A stretch of 64,000 bases of DNA, taken from the NCBI GenBank assembly GCA_030374805.1, contig JARGSG010000042.1:372001-436000 (forward strand). The letters run 5' to 3'. This stretch comes from Gracilaria gracilis (Eukaryota; Rhodophyta; Florideophyceae; Gracilariales; Gracilariaceae). The notes under the pieces are model-generated. The model did not search any database and was not told the DNA's origin. It worked only from the letters and a program-made list of their open reading frames with translations. Every line of letters starts with the position of its first letter. The stretch's first letter is position 1. The translations under genes and the position numbers were made by a program. Below are positions 33,970 to 43,023 of this stretch, one piece after another.

Positions 33970-36294
33970 TCACCGACCTAAGTTGCTTTCGTGCATGGAC
34001 GAGGGCAGAAGAGGCATATCGTCTTCCGTGTCGTAGTCGAGTACCTCCTCTTCCTCGGAGGCGTCCAAACAAATATCGAAACCACTCTCACTCTGCCCCG
34101 AGCCGACGACGACGCCAGCACTTAACGAGGTCTGATCCCACCTCTTATGTAGACTTTCCCTCCATCTTTTGTCCCCACCTCCAACATTAAACTTAGAAAA
34201 ACGATCGTTCATAGCACAAAACACAAGCTTCTGTACTTTCTCATCCACCAGCCTGTTCCGGGTCTGAGTTCTGACCCTGCGTTGTAGGCTAAAGCTCCTT
34301 TCCGCGCTCGCCGAAGACGGGCTTGTGCACAACACCCGCAGTGCAAATGAGCGCAATTGTGAGCTCTTATGGTACTTAAACCAGTGCAATACCGGCATTG
34401 ATGTGAACATCGACAAAGTATTCATCGGTGTGCCTTCAAAGTCCAAGTCATTCTTCCAACTCACTCGAAGAATTGTCAGCTCCTTGAAAATCCTTTGCAC
34501 CGCTCCAGCAACTCCTCCCAGCTCATCTGTCTTCTTCTCATCTGGGAAGACGGACGAGCGAACAAACCCTTCAATCTCAGCAATAATATGCGAGTCGTAA
34601 TCCTTTGAATCAATTAAAGCGCTTCTCAAATCCAAGAAGAAGGCCACAAAATGTATGCTCTGAAGCAACGGTATCTTCCTTCCCGATCCATTAAAACGAT
34701 TCATGAAAACTTCTAAAACTTCCTGATGACGCTGAGTAGTAAAAAACGGTGTAGTAGGAAGCACTGAAAGCTTCCTTTTCAAGACCAACGTTAGTGGAAA
34801 CACTTCAGATATCAAAGAAGACTCATCATCGAAGAACCGGAGATATTGGCGGATGATCCGCATAATATGGTAAACGTCCAATGCGCTAGCGTAAAGTTCA
34901 TCATCGAAAACTGTCGTAATAAACTTCTGACGACGTTGATGATCCCTGGCACCGAACAACGTACTTCCAAAATCAGGCCTCACTACGAATTTTTTCATGA
35001 TGCTTCTGTTCCTCAGAAAGCTTGAGAGCATTGATTCACATGACGCAAACCGAGTAGCCACCATTCTCTTGGGGAGAATAGCTGTCTTTGGTAGACATAC
35101 GCGGCCGTATTCGTCCATGGCCTCGTCATTGTTTAATTCTCCAGTAACATACAGATTTGCGTTGTGTCCTTCCTTCGCAATCTTCAAAGCATGGTAGAGT
35201 TTGGATCTGTTCCGAATTTCGGATATGAGGACAGCAATCTGCTTAAGAACAGAATCAATCCACCTCAACGCCCCTATGTCCTGCATCAAGAGGTTAGCCA
35301 AATGAGTTTGGTCTTGGCACGGTAAGAGATGGTTATAGCGACGCTTAAGTTCTGCTTTTGCACTTACGCAGCTGCTTGCGTTATCGCTGACTATCCCACA
35401 AATTCTGTCCATTGTTCCAAACTCTTTCAAAGTTTCTTCGAGAGCATCCGCGTAGAAAACCGCATCGCAGCTCTCCGAGCCAGTTAGAATAGATTTAAGA
35501 AAAAAACTTCGCCTCGTTTCTTGGCTACCAGTTATAGAAAGCAAAATATTAACCACGCTTGCTCCCGTAGCATCAGTCCATCCATCAAACACGAGGGTTC
35601 CATAACCCTCTCGGAAAGCGTTAGAAATAGAAAGGCAAACCATGTGCTTCATGTGTCGGTAGTAGTTGGAGAGATGTGTTTCACCCATCTTTGAAGGAGT
35701 TGGTAGATCGTAAGCCATTTTTGGGTTCAAACAACGCAGAAGCTGGAAGAATTGATCTTCCCCAGGTGTCCGACTAAGAAGCGAAAATGGAAGTAGTCGC
35801 GCCACCATGAGTTCTGTCACCAGCTCCTGGAACCTTGTGCCCAGTTCGTACGAGTCCATACTACGTTCATTGCCCGTCACGATAGCGGAACTCTTCAGTA
35901 TCTTTGTGTCTCCATGACACGACGCACCGGTTTTCTTGCGTTTCGCGGGTCTAGTGGGAGTGAGCTGATGACCGAACACGCTGGAAATGCACCCCCTATT
36001 CTTGTAGATATCTTGCAACCGCTTTTCCTGGAGCAAGCGGGATCGAGTTTCTTTCCCGATACCTTTGCACTTCAAGAGGTGCTCACCCAGGCGTGTGGCA
36101 TTTGGTCTCGCAGATCTCGACTTATAAGCGCATGTTTTGCAAGCCAGCACAAGTTTTCCATCCTCACCGTTTTCAAGGACCTCCCGCTCCAACTCAAAGT
36201 TGTCTTCTGTCCACCACTTCTTTGGGCGGCCTCCTTTACGAGAGGTAGAAGACGTACCTGTGGCAGAGCTTATCGTATTGTGATGACTGCTCAT
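33970..36294 (-). CDS. hAT-superfamily transposase, open full-length
   Basis: A single open frame of 774 residues with no stop. A BED-type zinc finger lies at residues 52-76 (C-x2-C, H72, C76), preceded by RKGGRPKKWW. The RNase H-like catalytic part includes GTLVFDGWTDATGASVVNIL (about 228-247, first Asp) and CGIVSDNASSCVSAKAEL (second Asp), followed by the all-alpha insertion. The C-terminal hAT dimerisation signature is SPSSASAERSFSLQRRVRTQ (about 661-680), then an acidic tail (ASEEEEVLDYDTEDD). Known hAT transposases are 600-850 residues, so the length is complete. No terminal inverted repeat or 8-bp target duplication was found, so the element limits are unknown. It is the only transposase in the window with no coding lesion. 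Confidence 0.92.
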   Translation of the reverse strand: MSSHHNTISSATGTSSTSRKGGRPKKWWTEDNFELEREVLENGEDGKLVLACKTCAYKSRSARPNATRLGEHLLKCKGIGKETRSRLLQEKRLQDIYKNRGCISSVFGHQLTPTRPAKRKKTGASCHGDTKILKSSAIVTGNERSMDSYELGTRFQELVTELMVARLLPFSLLSRTPGEDQFFQLLRCLNPKMAYDLPTPSKMGETHLSNYYRHMKHMVCLSISNAFREGYGTLVFDGWTDATGASVVNILLSITGSQETRRSFFLKSILTGSESCDAVFYADALEETLKEFGTMDRICGIVSDNASSCVSAKAELKRRYNHLLPCQDQTHLANLLMQDIGALRWIDSVLKQIAVLISEIRNRSKLYHALKIAKEGHNANLYVTGELNNDEAMDEYGRVCLPKTAILPKRMVATRFASCESMLSSFLRNRSIMKKFVVRPDFGSTLFGARDHQRRQKFITTVFDDELYASALDVYHIMRIIRQYLRFFDDESSLISEVFPLTLVLKRKLSVLPTTPFFTTQRHQEVLEVFMNRFNGSGRKIPLLQSIHFVAFFLDLRSALIDSKDYDSHIIAEIEGFVRSSVFPDEKKTDELGGVAGAVQRIFKELTILRVSWKNDLDFEGTPMNTLSMFTSMPVLHWFKYHKSSQLRSFALRVLCTSPSSASAERSFSLQRRVRTQTRNRLVDEKVQKLVFCAMNDRFSKFNVGGGDKRWRESLHKRWDQTSLSAGVVVGSGQSESGFDICLDASEEEEVLDYDTEDDMPLLPSSMHESNLGR

Positions 36295-37147
36295 TGTCAG
36301 TAATTTGAATGAAAAGCAGCTGTTGTTCTTCGAATTCCAAACCTCCGTCGCACGCAGATTGAAGTGTAAAAACTGTCACGCTAAGCATAGGAAGACCAAT
36401 AGCTGTAGATAGTTGAGTATGCGGAGCATACGCCACCGCGCCTCGCTTGACACCAAATGCCTCCAAAGCAAGCCAAGTGCAGCTCTGTAGTAACGTAAAG
36501 TAAAGTAATGTACGTAGTAGACCAAACTCGGGAGGTTTGTTAAGGCAAGAAAGGAAGATACTTGTGGATGTTGACGAGTCGGAGTCGAAGGCGGCGCGCT
36601 TCAGACGGCGCACCTTAGATTCGATGAAGCTAGTACCGGATGGGCGGTCGAATAAACGCAACGACCTTGGTCTTGGTGCGCTAGAAGCAAGCACGAGGCC
36701 GAGCGCAGAACAACAACTTCGTGGGAGGAAAGACAGAAAGGAAACGCAGGAGAGAGTGTACTCGACCGCTTTTTGCAAGCCTTCAGTGCAGGCTGGCACG
36801 ATTGGAACGCAAAGAGTGCGCCAGATTATAATATGGCGCAATAACAGTGGCGAGTGTAATTTCCATGCGAGCTCTTTTCTAGGCGGGGTAGCGTGTGTAC
36901 TACACACTGTGTAAGAGTTGTAGGCGTTCGACATAATTCGAATGCTTACGTCCAAGTTGGAGGTAGGCACTCGAATTGTAATAAAGACAAGTCCCGCAGT
37001 GCACAAAAAGCGATTAATACGGCTCTAGGAGTCGCTGATCCAAAACGCGGATCACAATTGGTCTTGGCCTGTAACGGCATGACTGCGGGATGAAAGTTTC
37101 ATGAGAGGGGATAAAGTTTTCGTTTTGAGAGATTTGCGGTATACCTA
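36295..37147. other. Upstream of hAT, no supported gene
   Basis: Should contain the hAT promoter and its right terminal repeat, but I could not identify either. A 256-codon minus-strand frame (36,236-37,006) overlaps the transposase start in another frame and has no motif. Confidence 0.4.
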
Positions 37148-37212
37148 AGGTATCACAAAGCTTGTACATGTGCGGAGACTGTCTCCGCACATGTACAAGC
37201 TTTGTGATACCT
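37148..37212. repeat. Perfect 31-bp inverted repeat at LTR breakpoint
   Basis: Arms 37,148-37,178 and 37,182-37,212 are exact reverse complements with only ctg between them (aggtatcacaaagcttgtac and its inverse). The right arm is true gypsy 2 LTR sequence; the left arm is an inverted copy of it. This is the shape left when a broken end folds back and is copied. Confidence 0.9.
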
Positions 37213-37351
37213 ACCGTCCACTCTTTTTTTGACTTTTCGGTGCTTTCGCCCTCCTTTACCGTTCGGACTCATTACAGTCAAACGACTCTAGGCTGCCGCC
37301 GATCCCGTTATTAAACCGCTATGGACTCTTTTTTTTGTTTTTTATACCACA
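37182..37351 (+). repeat. gypsy 2 3' LTR, right part
   Basis: Aligns to the last 165 bases of the 5' LTR: gtgatacc.accgtccact, ccgttcggact.attacagtc, ctgccgccgatcccgt, and the terminal tataccaca. Followed by acttg (candidate target duplication) and then the second half of repeat R1. Confidence 0.8.
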
Positions 37352-37450
37352 ACTTGGTTAACGCAGCCATTCCGTAAACTGCTCTGTTCTCGCAGCTACT
37401 CCACCTTTGGGGAAGATACGAAACGACTTTTCGTATTTTTCTCGTCGGGG
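37352..37450 (+). repeat. Repeat family R1, right half
   Basis: gttaacgcagccattccgt, then ctgctctgttctcgcagctactc aligns with gttacgcacccattcctt and ctctatttgctcagctactc of the minus-strand copy at 46,085-46,440. It continues directly from the point where the left half stops at 22,291. This continuity proves that gypsy 2 plus its insert entered R1. Confidence 0.65.
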
Positions 37451-37787
37451 TTTTAACTACACTATCGCGGAGAGGTGCTTTTCAAAGCGGCTTCTCTTTT
37501 ACAGTTCAATCATTTTACATCATCTCTGCGATAATGCGCGGCAAAACCAATGTGGTTTCGGGACTCTGGTCAGCCAAAACATACTTTTTCACTGTATCGT
37601 TGTAAAATGGCGCAGAAAAATGTGCTAAATTGTCTTTTTCGTTTTTAGCATTAGTACCAGACTTTCTTTCTTATCTTGCTTTTGTATCGTTGAAACGAGG
37701 TTTACGATATTTTTGGGAGCGTTAGTCTCCCAGGAGCTTCTTTCGATTCTGCACAATTGTCTTAGCGCAGTCCTTTATTCGGTGATT
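37451..37787. other. AT-rich, no supported gene
   Basis: No motif or RNA gene recognised; T-rich. May still be part of R1 or of the decayed gene that follows. Confidence 0.35.
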
Positions 37788-38686
37788 TCACCTACACTGG
37801 ACGTTGACGCAAAACCTTGGGTTTTTTTTCGAGCAATGAGTATCTTCTTTGGAACGTTTGTTACTGCTCTTCGGTACCCTAGATCTAACCTGTTTTATTG
37901 TTTTTAGGCTCAACGAGATTCTGGTGTTGCGCAGCAAGAGTTCCGCATTTTGCGTGTCGAGTGCTTGCATTTTTTTGACAAGAGCTCGAAGAAAAAGTTT
38001 GTGGTCATTTCGAAAACCCTTTTTCTTTTTGAGTCTGTAGATCAACATTAATTTTGTTTGCAAACGCTTCTAATTAAATACATGCTAAACTTTTAGTCGT
38101 CTTTTGTTTGTTACAAAATTGGGACACCCAACATTTTGGAAGGTCATAAGATACAAAGTTTTTAAGCACCTTACTTTGTACTCCAGAGTCATGTCGCCTC
38201 CGTCAGACATTTTAATATAAGCCAATTCACGCCCACCTTTTGCCAGGTTGTAATGTTTTGGCTTAACTACAGCATGGGTTTCAAGGAATGTTCTTAGCTG
38301 GTCGTTCGTGAAAGTCTCGACGTTGGTCGTGAAAAAAGTCTGTAGAATGATCATTATTTGCAGCAAAGCATTGCTACAACTGCTACGTAGCAAAATGCGT
38401 AATAAATTTACTATGGTTGCCTGCTTTTCTTTTTCATTAACCGCTGATACTCTTTGCGTCTGTATTTTAATTCAACGAATTTCTTCCGATTGATGTCAAT
38501 TACACAATGTGCTTGTAAATTTTCTGCATTCACCTGTGAAAGCTTTTGAACCTCAACTGCAACCCCATTGCTACTATGGCTTCTTGTTTGACTTAGCATA
38601 TTCTGGTTAGTTGCTTCCGCGGTAGTCAAATGGCTCCGGAAATTTTTGTGGCGAGTTGCGTGGAGCTGCGGGCAAAAAACGATCAA
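37788..38686 (-). pseudogene. Possible decayed or split gene of unknown function
   Basis: Three minus-strand frames lie end to end (38,686-38,411, 38,393-38,085, 38,063-37,788), together about 280 codons, richer in Lys/Arg than chance. The middle one has FTNDQLRTFLETHAVVKPKH then YNLAKGGRELAYI, which faintly recalls a SAP-like helix pair. The last has a helical LRALVKKMQALDTQNAELLL stretch that could form a coiled coil. I see no good splice sites linking them. Unknown; may be an old transposon gene. Confidence 0.25.
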
Positions 38687-38800
38687 ACGGCAACTGAGTC
38701 ACTACAGCGCTTCCTCTGACTGACTTTTCTGCCTTTATTGTTGAAACCTTGCTCTCCGCTCTTTTAACTCCACGCGCCGGCGACGCTTTGGTCCTTCATC

Positions 38801-38822
38801 GCGCTAGACGCTCGTCTAGCGC
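38801..38822. repeat. 10-bp perfect inverted repeat
   Basis: gcgctagacg-ct-cgtctagcgc; a small GC-rich hairpin in otherwise AT-rich DNA. Function unknown. Confidence 0.7.
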
Positions 38823-41735
38823 GCATCGGCGCTGCGGATATCGGGCGGTCTGCAATCCCGATTTGAGCTGAAACGATACGCTGTCGATATGACAGCGTTC
38901 GTTTCCTCAATCGTTGCGATACTAGAATAATGCGCTAGAGTCTTCGGAAAAGAATGTAAGCAAATATTTTTTTTACAGCGCTCCGAATGACAATCAATCG
39001 CTTTAAGCATAGACGGAACCGGTCAAAATGTTCTTTTGGAGCCAACAATCATTTCGGACAGTTATCGAAGAAACGACGCGCATACCCTGCATCGTTTTGG
39101 AATACTGAGATTCTGTGATTGTCGTGCAGGGGGTGATTTTGAGAGGAGGGATGTGTTGAGTCAACAATGTTAAGGTTTTCGACGGCGCATGCGTTTATGT
39201 ACAGCATCACACTGGACTAGCCTCGAAATGAAGATTTTAGTGCTTCCTCTTCGGTTTACTCACAGTGTGGATACTCCGCTGCATGTAACAGGAAAGACAA
39301 ACAGCAACTTGTTGCTCACTGTACAAGTATTTAAACCTCATACAAAAAAATTGATTTCCCGCACATTACTATTCTGGGCTGAGAACTGCAGATTGGATGC
39401 GGAAAGGCCTGTCGCCTTTGCCACATAGTAAAAGATTTAAAACAATGAGAGAACTGGAAGTTGCATTTTAGCCTAAAGCCTTAGGGCAGACCGAAATGAA
39501 TTTGGTTGTGATGGGACACACGTCTGTAGGGCTGCAGTTGTGCTGGGAAAAATTATATCACTCCAGTTAATGGGGACATGGGAGAGTTGATGAAAGGGGA
39601 AGGGATCTGACATCATTGGATGATTTGAGCACAGCTGGACTTCCGGAGCGTTTAGAGCCTTCTCGTTCATTAGATGTCAGGGGTAGCATGTGGTGAGCAA
39701 CGAGTCATCCTCATACAGAATGTAAGCGATATGACTTAAACGAACCCACGTACATGTAAGGTTACCAGGTCGCGAGATGACGAAGCAATAGTGCTATGAA
39801 ACTTTCTTGTCTAGTAAAAACATGTATAAATTCTGTGGGTAGGCCATTAATGGAAAAGAATGTCCTAAAGATATTGATTTACAGTCTGCAATGAGAGGGA
39901 GAGATCCGAAAAGCTAGAATACACATGGTTTTGGGAGAGGCAACGCTCGCACTTACACTTTAACCTTTAAAAATGGCGTTCGGACCTACAGGTTTAACCT
40001 TTAAAAATGGCCCGGGCCACAGAAAGGAGGTCTATGTATTTTTGGTCATGATTTTGCGTGTCTCGAAAGAGTCCCATATTCGAGCTCCGACGTATCAACT
40101 AGTTGATCAACTATGGTTATACTTGGTATAAGATAGCAAGAGGTGGAGGTTAAGAACGACTTTCACTATCCTAACATGTTTCATCATAATTAAAAGTTGT
40201 GTCCTGGATGTTCTCTCTTGTCGCAAGCGCCACAGAAGACATAACCTTTATGGAAAGTGATTGAATCGATCGGTTTGTGTCGCAGCAAGGCCTTGTAACT
40301 TTACTGTACAAAGTTTGTGGGAGTTATGTAGGTCAGACGTTTTTCTAGACGACTCAAGGTGACAGGGCAGGTGTTTAGCTGGAATGTGTGGCTGCTAACA
40401 AGTTGAGACGTTGAAAACAATTGGAGGGAGCTGAATCTGGCGGGTAGCCATACACTGTGTAACTTTACCGTACACATTGCTATAGGTTGACAGAGCAGTG
40501 TGGTCGAGTAGGTTTGCCGTACGAAACTTTCGTACTGCGGATCAATGTGAATACTGAAAGTTGTGAGGGCCAGTTAATCCATAAGATATTTCGATGTGAA
40601 GGACATTGATATTTAAGGCTAATCTGTGCCGAACAGGCTCACCAGTTCGTACATGTACTGGTAAGTGAGTAAGCTGAGAACATACATGTAATCTGAAGTT
40701 AGCCATTTCTTTTGACGAGGATGGGGAATCGGGCAATGGGAGTGGATTTGTTTAACTTCAGATGTTTCTCGGAAGCAGGATACGCAATGGTATCTACACG
40801 GCAACTTTCTTGTACAAGATAGCTAGGAATTTGCGTTGTCAAAATACAGGAGGGATTGGCGAATAGGAGTCGCGGGTTGGAGTGCGGAGAGAAGGCGGCG
40901 ATTACATGTAGACAGAGATGTAAGCGACTGGAAGCGAAGAGCTCATCAGCGTCAGGGTGACAGGGGCTGTGGTGCGCTGTCGGAATACAACTGCTCTCAG
41001 CGCGACTGAATGAGTGTCGCGAGCTGTCGATGGAGCACAAGTGCGTTGGGCGCACAGCTGACGCTGAGCACGTGCTGACGCGCGGAGATCGGCTAACGCG
41101 CGCAATTGCGCAGGGTGTCGCCACCACGTCGACCACGTGGCACAACCAAACTGCATGTGCGTCGCTTGTGATGGGTGCGACGCTAAACGACGCTGGCTGA
41201 ATTCCTCAATCCTTTTGGAGTTCAAACAAATTGCCATTAAACGGATTGAGCGTTTGTCAGGAAACCGCCTCCTGACATGCTGTCACAGCGTCAGAGTGAA
41301 GGAGGGCGGAGGCGGCTTGCTTGAGCGTGGGGCTCGCACTCGCTGGGCGGTGTTGGTTGACGGGTTGCTTCTTAGAGGCGGTTGTGGTGTGGCTTTTAAT
41401 TTTGGGTGGCAAAATGATGGTTGGAGGCCCTCCGGGCCTGTATCTATGTACTTCTCTAAGGGATATCACAGCTGAAGAGAACGTGCTAGCAGGATTGAGG
41501 AAGGGCGGGTTGCCCGCTGGCGACGCATGTACGACTGTCTGCCCCGGGCTGTCATGACGATCCCTCTTGGATCTTGGGCCGATTGTTTATACCGTCTTTA
41601 AGTTATGACAGACGCGGCAGCGTGCAGGAGCTGGGCTCGAGAGTTGGGATGGTACTTAAGGACAAGCGTATTGTGTGAACGTGCGCTTTTTTGGCGCCAT
41701 TGATCAAGGTGCTCTGGTGACGTGATTGAGACAAA
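38823..41735. other. 2.9 kb without a supported gene
   Basis: No family motif, RNA gene or element end was found. A 17-mer, aacctttaaaaatggcs, occurs twice (about 39,961 and 40,001). The last kilobase before the zinc-finger gene is GC-rich and probably contains its promoter. Confidence 0.4.
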
Positions 41736-42406
41736 ATGAGTGCATCTAAGTTACGAATTGAATTCTTGCTGAACGGAAACGAGACCAGCGTGGGTGAGGG
41801 GTCGTCGTCGTCTTCAGGCTCGTTCATGTCGTCGTCGTCGTCGTCGTCGTCGTCGCATGGGGCGACATCATCAAAGCGGCCGTTCCCGTGCGAGACGTGC
41901 GGCTTCTCGTTTTCACAGCGGTCGGATCGGGCAAAGCATATTCGCACAGTGCATCTGCGGCAGCGGCCGTTCTCGTGCCAGTACTGCGCGCAGTCGTTTG
42001 GGGAGAAAGGCAACCTGTAAGTTGACAGCACACAAGCGCGTTTTGTGCGTAAGGACCCTTCTACTAACACGAGCTGGTGTTCATTTAACGTCACAGTAAC
42101 AAGCACATTCGGGCGCTGCACGAGAAGGCTCGGCCGTTCAAGTGCGAGGAGTGCAAGTCGGCGTTCTCGTTCCACGATGGGCTGCAGCGGCACGTGGCGA
42201 TGGTGCACCGCGACCGGCGCCCGTTCGCGTGCAGCGAACCGGGGTGCGACAAGGCGTTCAAGCAAAAGGCGCACGCGGACAAGCACGTCACCAGCGTGCA
42301 CCGCAAGGAGAAGCCGTGCGAGTGCTTCTGCGGCGCGCGCTTCCGCGAGAAGTACAATATGCGGCAGCACCAGAAGGCCGTGCACAACATGCACCGCAGC
42401 TCGTGA
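41736..42406 (+). CDS. C2H2 zinc-finger protein, five fingers, two exons
   Basis: Exon 1 is 41,736-42,016 and exon 2 is 42,097-42,406, giving 196 residues. An N-terminal serine tract (residues 23-40) is followed by five tandem C2H2 fingers with TFIIIA-like linkers. They begin at PFPCETCGFSFSQ, PFSCQYCAQSFGE, PFKCEECKSAFSF, PFACSEPGCDKAF and PCECFCGARF, each ending H-x3-H or similar (KHIRTVH, KHIRALH, RHVAMVH, KHVTSVH, QHQKAVH). The intron falls inside finger 2; splicing CT|T restores GNLNKHIRALH, which confirms the gene model. Tandem fingers with one-to-four-residue linkers suggest sequence-specific nucleic-acid binding, so a nuclear transcription factor is likely. The serine run is a (tcg)n repeat and probably length-variable. 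Confidence 0.88.
42017..42096 (+). other. Zinc-finger gene intron (80 bp)
   Basis: GTAAGT donor and CACAG acceptor, phase 2, inside finger 2. Retaining it would add an in-frame stop at once (the GTAA of the donor). Confidence 0.88.
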
Positions 42407-42482
42407 CCAGACCGAAGCGGCCACAACGATAATAATAAGAATAGTAATAATAATAATAAATGCCGATGAAATTTGTATAGCG

Positions 42483-42498
42483 CAAACAAAAAAAGAAA
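42483..42498 (-). terminator. RNA polymerase III terminator of tRNA-Thr
   Basis: On the tRNA strand, TTTTCTTTTTTTG follows the gene by about 26 bases; a run of four or more T is the usual Pol III stop signal. Confidence 0.65.
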
Positions 42499-42523
42499 AT
42501 AGAGGTAACACCGCTGAAGCTGA

Positions 42524-42596
42524 AGCCGCTGACGAGGTTCGAACTCGTGATCTTTGGTTTACAAGACCAACGCCTTAACCGCTTGGCCACAACGGC
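42524..42596 (-). tRNA. tRNA-Thr (anticodon UGU)
   Basis: 73 nt, no intron, CCA not encoded. Acceptor stem GCCGTTG/CAGCGGC (one G-U pair), D arm with A-box TGGCCAAGCGG, anticodon stem TTGGT/ACCAA with loop CTTGTAA (anticodon TGT), variable loop AGATC, and T arm ACGAG-TTCGAAC-CTCGT containing the B-box. All arms pair fully. The anticodon reads ACA threonine codons. Confidence 0.95.
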
Positions 42597-42831
42597 TCGC
42601 TGTCCACAGCAGCGCTTACATGCTCGACTTTCTCGCTAATACTTAACCCCCAGCGCTCTACTCACACGTTTACACGCAGCCCAGCTCCCACCCCAACCAC
42701 ATCCGCACACACCACCGCGGCTAGCCCACCACCGCCTTCACCTCCCCCAGCTCCTCCGACAGTCTTGCCTTCCGCATCGCCTCGCGCTCTTATCCTTCCT
42801 TCCTCATCACGCCCACCGCCACGCCCCCGTC

Positions 42832-43023
42832 ATGTCCGCTCTCTCCAGGCTCGTCCGAAGCGTCAACCTCCAGCAGATGACCACGCCCGACATCCTCCGC
42901 GTCGGCCAGCAGGTCTCGCAGAAAATCGGCGCCCCGGAGGTGGCCGCCCTCGGCCGCTGGTCAGTCGCCCTCGGTCTCGTCGTTTACTGGATGGTAGAAC
43001 CTAACTTTGAACAATCCTCATGA
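42832..43023 (+). CDS. Small single-span membrane protein, unknown
   Basis: A 63-residue protein. The N-terminus MSALSRLVRSVNLQ has Arg without acids, like a mitochondrial presequence. A hydrophobic segment VALGLVVYWMV lies near residues 45-55 and a short acidic tail ends NFEQSS. The pattern, with a Gly-Arg-Trp before a single membrane span, resembles small subunits of mitochondrial respiratory or ATP synthase complexes, but I cannot assign one. Its stop overlaps that of VPS36 tail to tail: TCATGA at 43,018-43,023 encodes Ser-stop on one strand and the same on the other. A CT-rich stretch with several TATA-free GC boxes lies upstream. Real gene judged likely because of its convergent, compact placement. 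Confidence 0.55.
   Translation: MSALSRLVRSVNLQQMTTPDILRVGQQVSQKIGAPEVAALGRWSVALGLVVYWMVEPNFEQSS

Larger units (their letters stand above)
29885..37181. other. 7.3-kb segment lying inside the gypsy 2 3' LTR
   Basis: The two LTR parts on either side are complementary: together they cover the whole LTR with almost no gap or overlap. Outside them repeat R1 also resumes (22,291 to 37,352). The simplest reading is that this block was inserted into the LTR. It holds a LexA-like fragment, a lipase pseudogene, the CNOT11 gene with its intron, a hypothetical gene and a hAT transposase. No terminal inverted repeats of the block are evident; its right border is a long palindrome. Insertion during break repair is more likely than transposition, and assembly error is an alternative. 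Confidence 0.6.

Noticed and set aside
32852..36995. cagtg/cactg words as hAT terminal repeats
   Set aside because: Tried pairing several near both sides of the transposase; none gave a convincing inverted repeat or 8-bp duplication.
36236..37006. 256-codon minus-strand open frame at the start of the hAT gene
   Set aside because: Overlaps the transposase in another frame and has no motif; upstream sequence of hAT explains it.
41603..42511. 302-codon minus-strand frame antisense to the zinc-finger gene
   Set aside because: Shadow of the GC-biased plus-strand gene, whose five C2H2 fingers and splice sites are clear.
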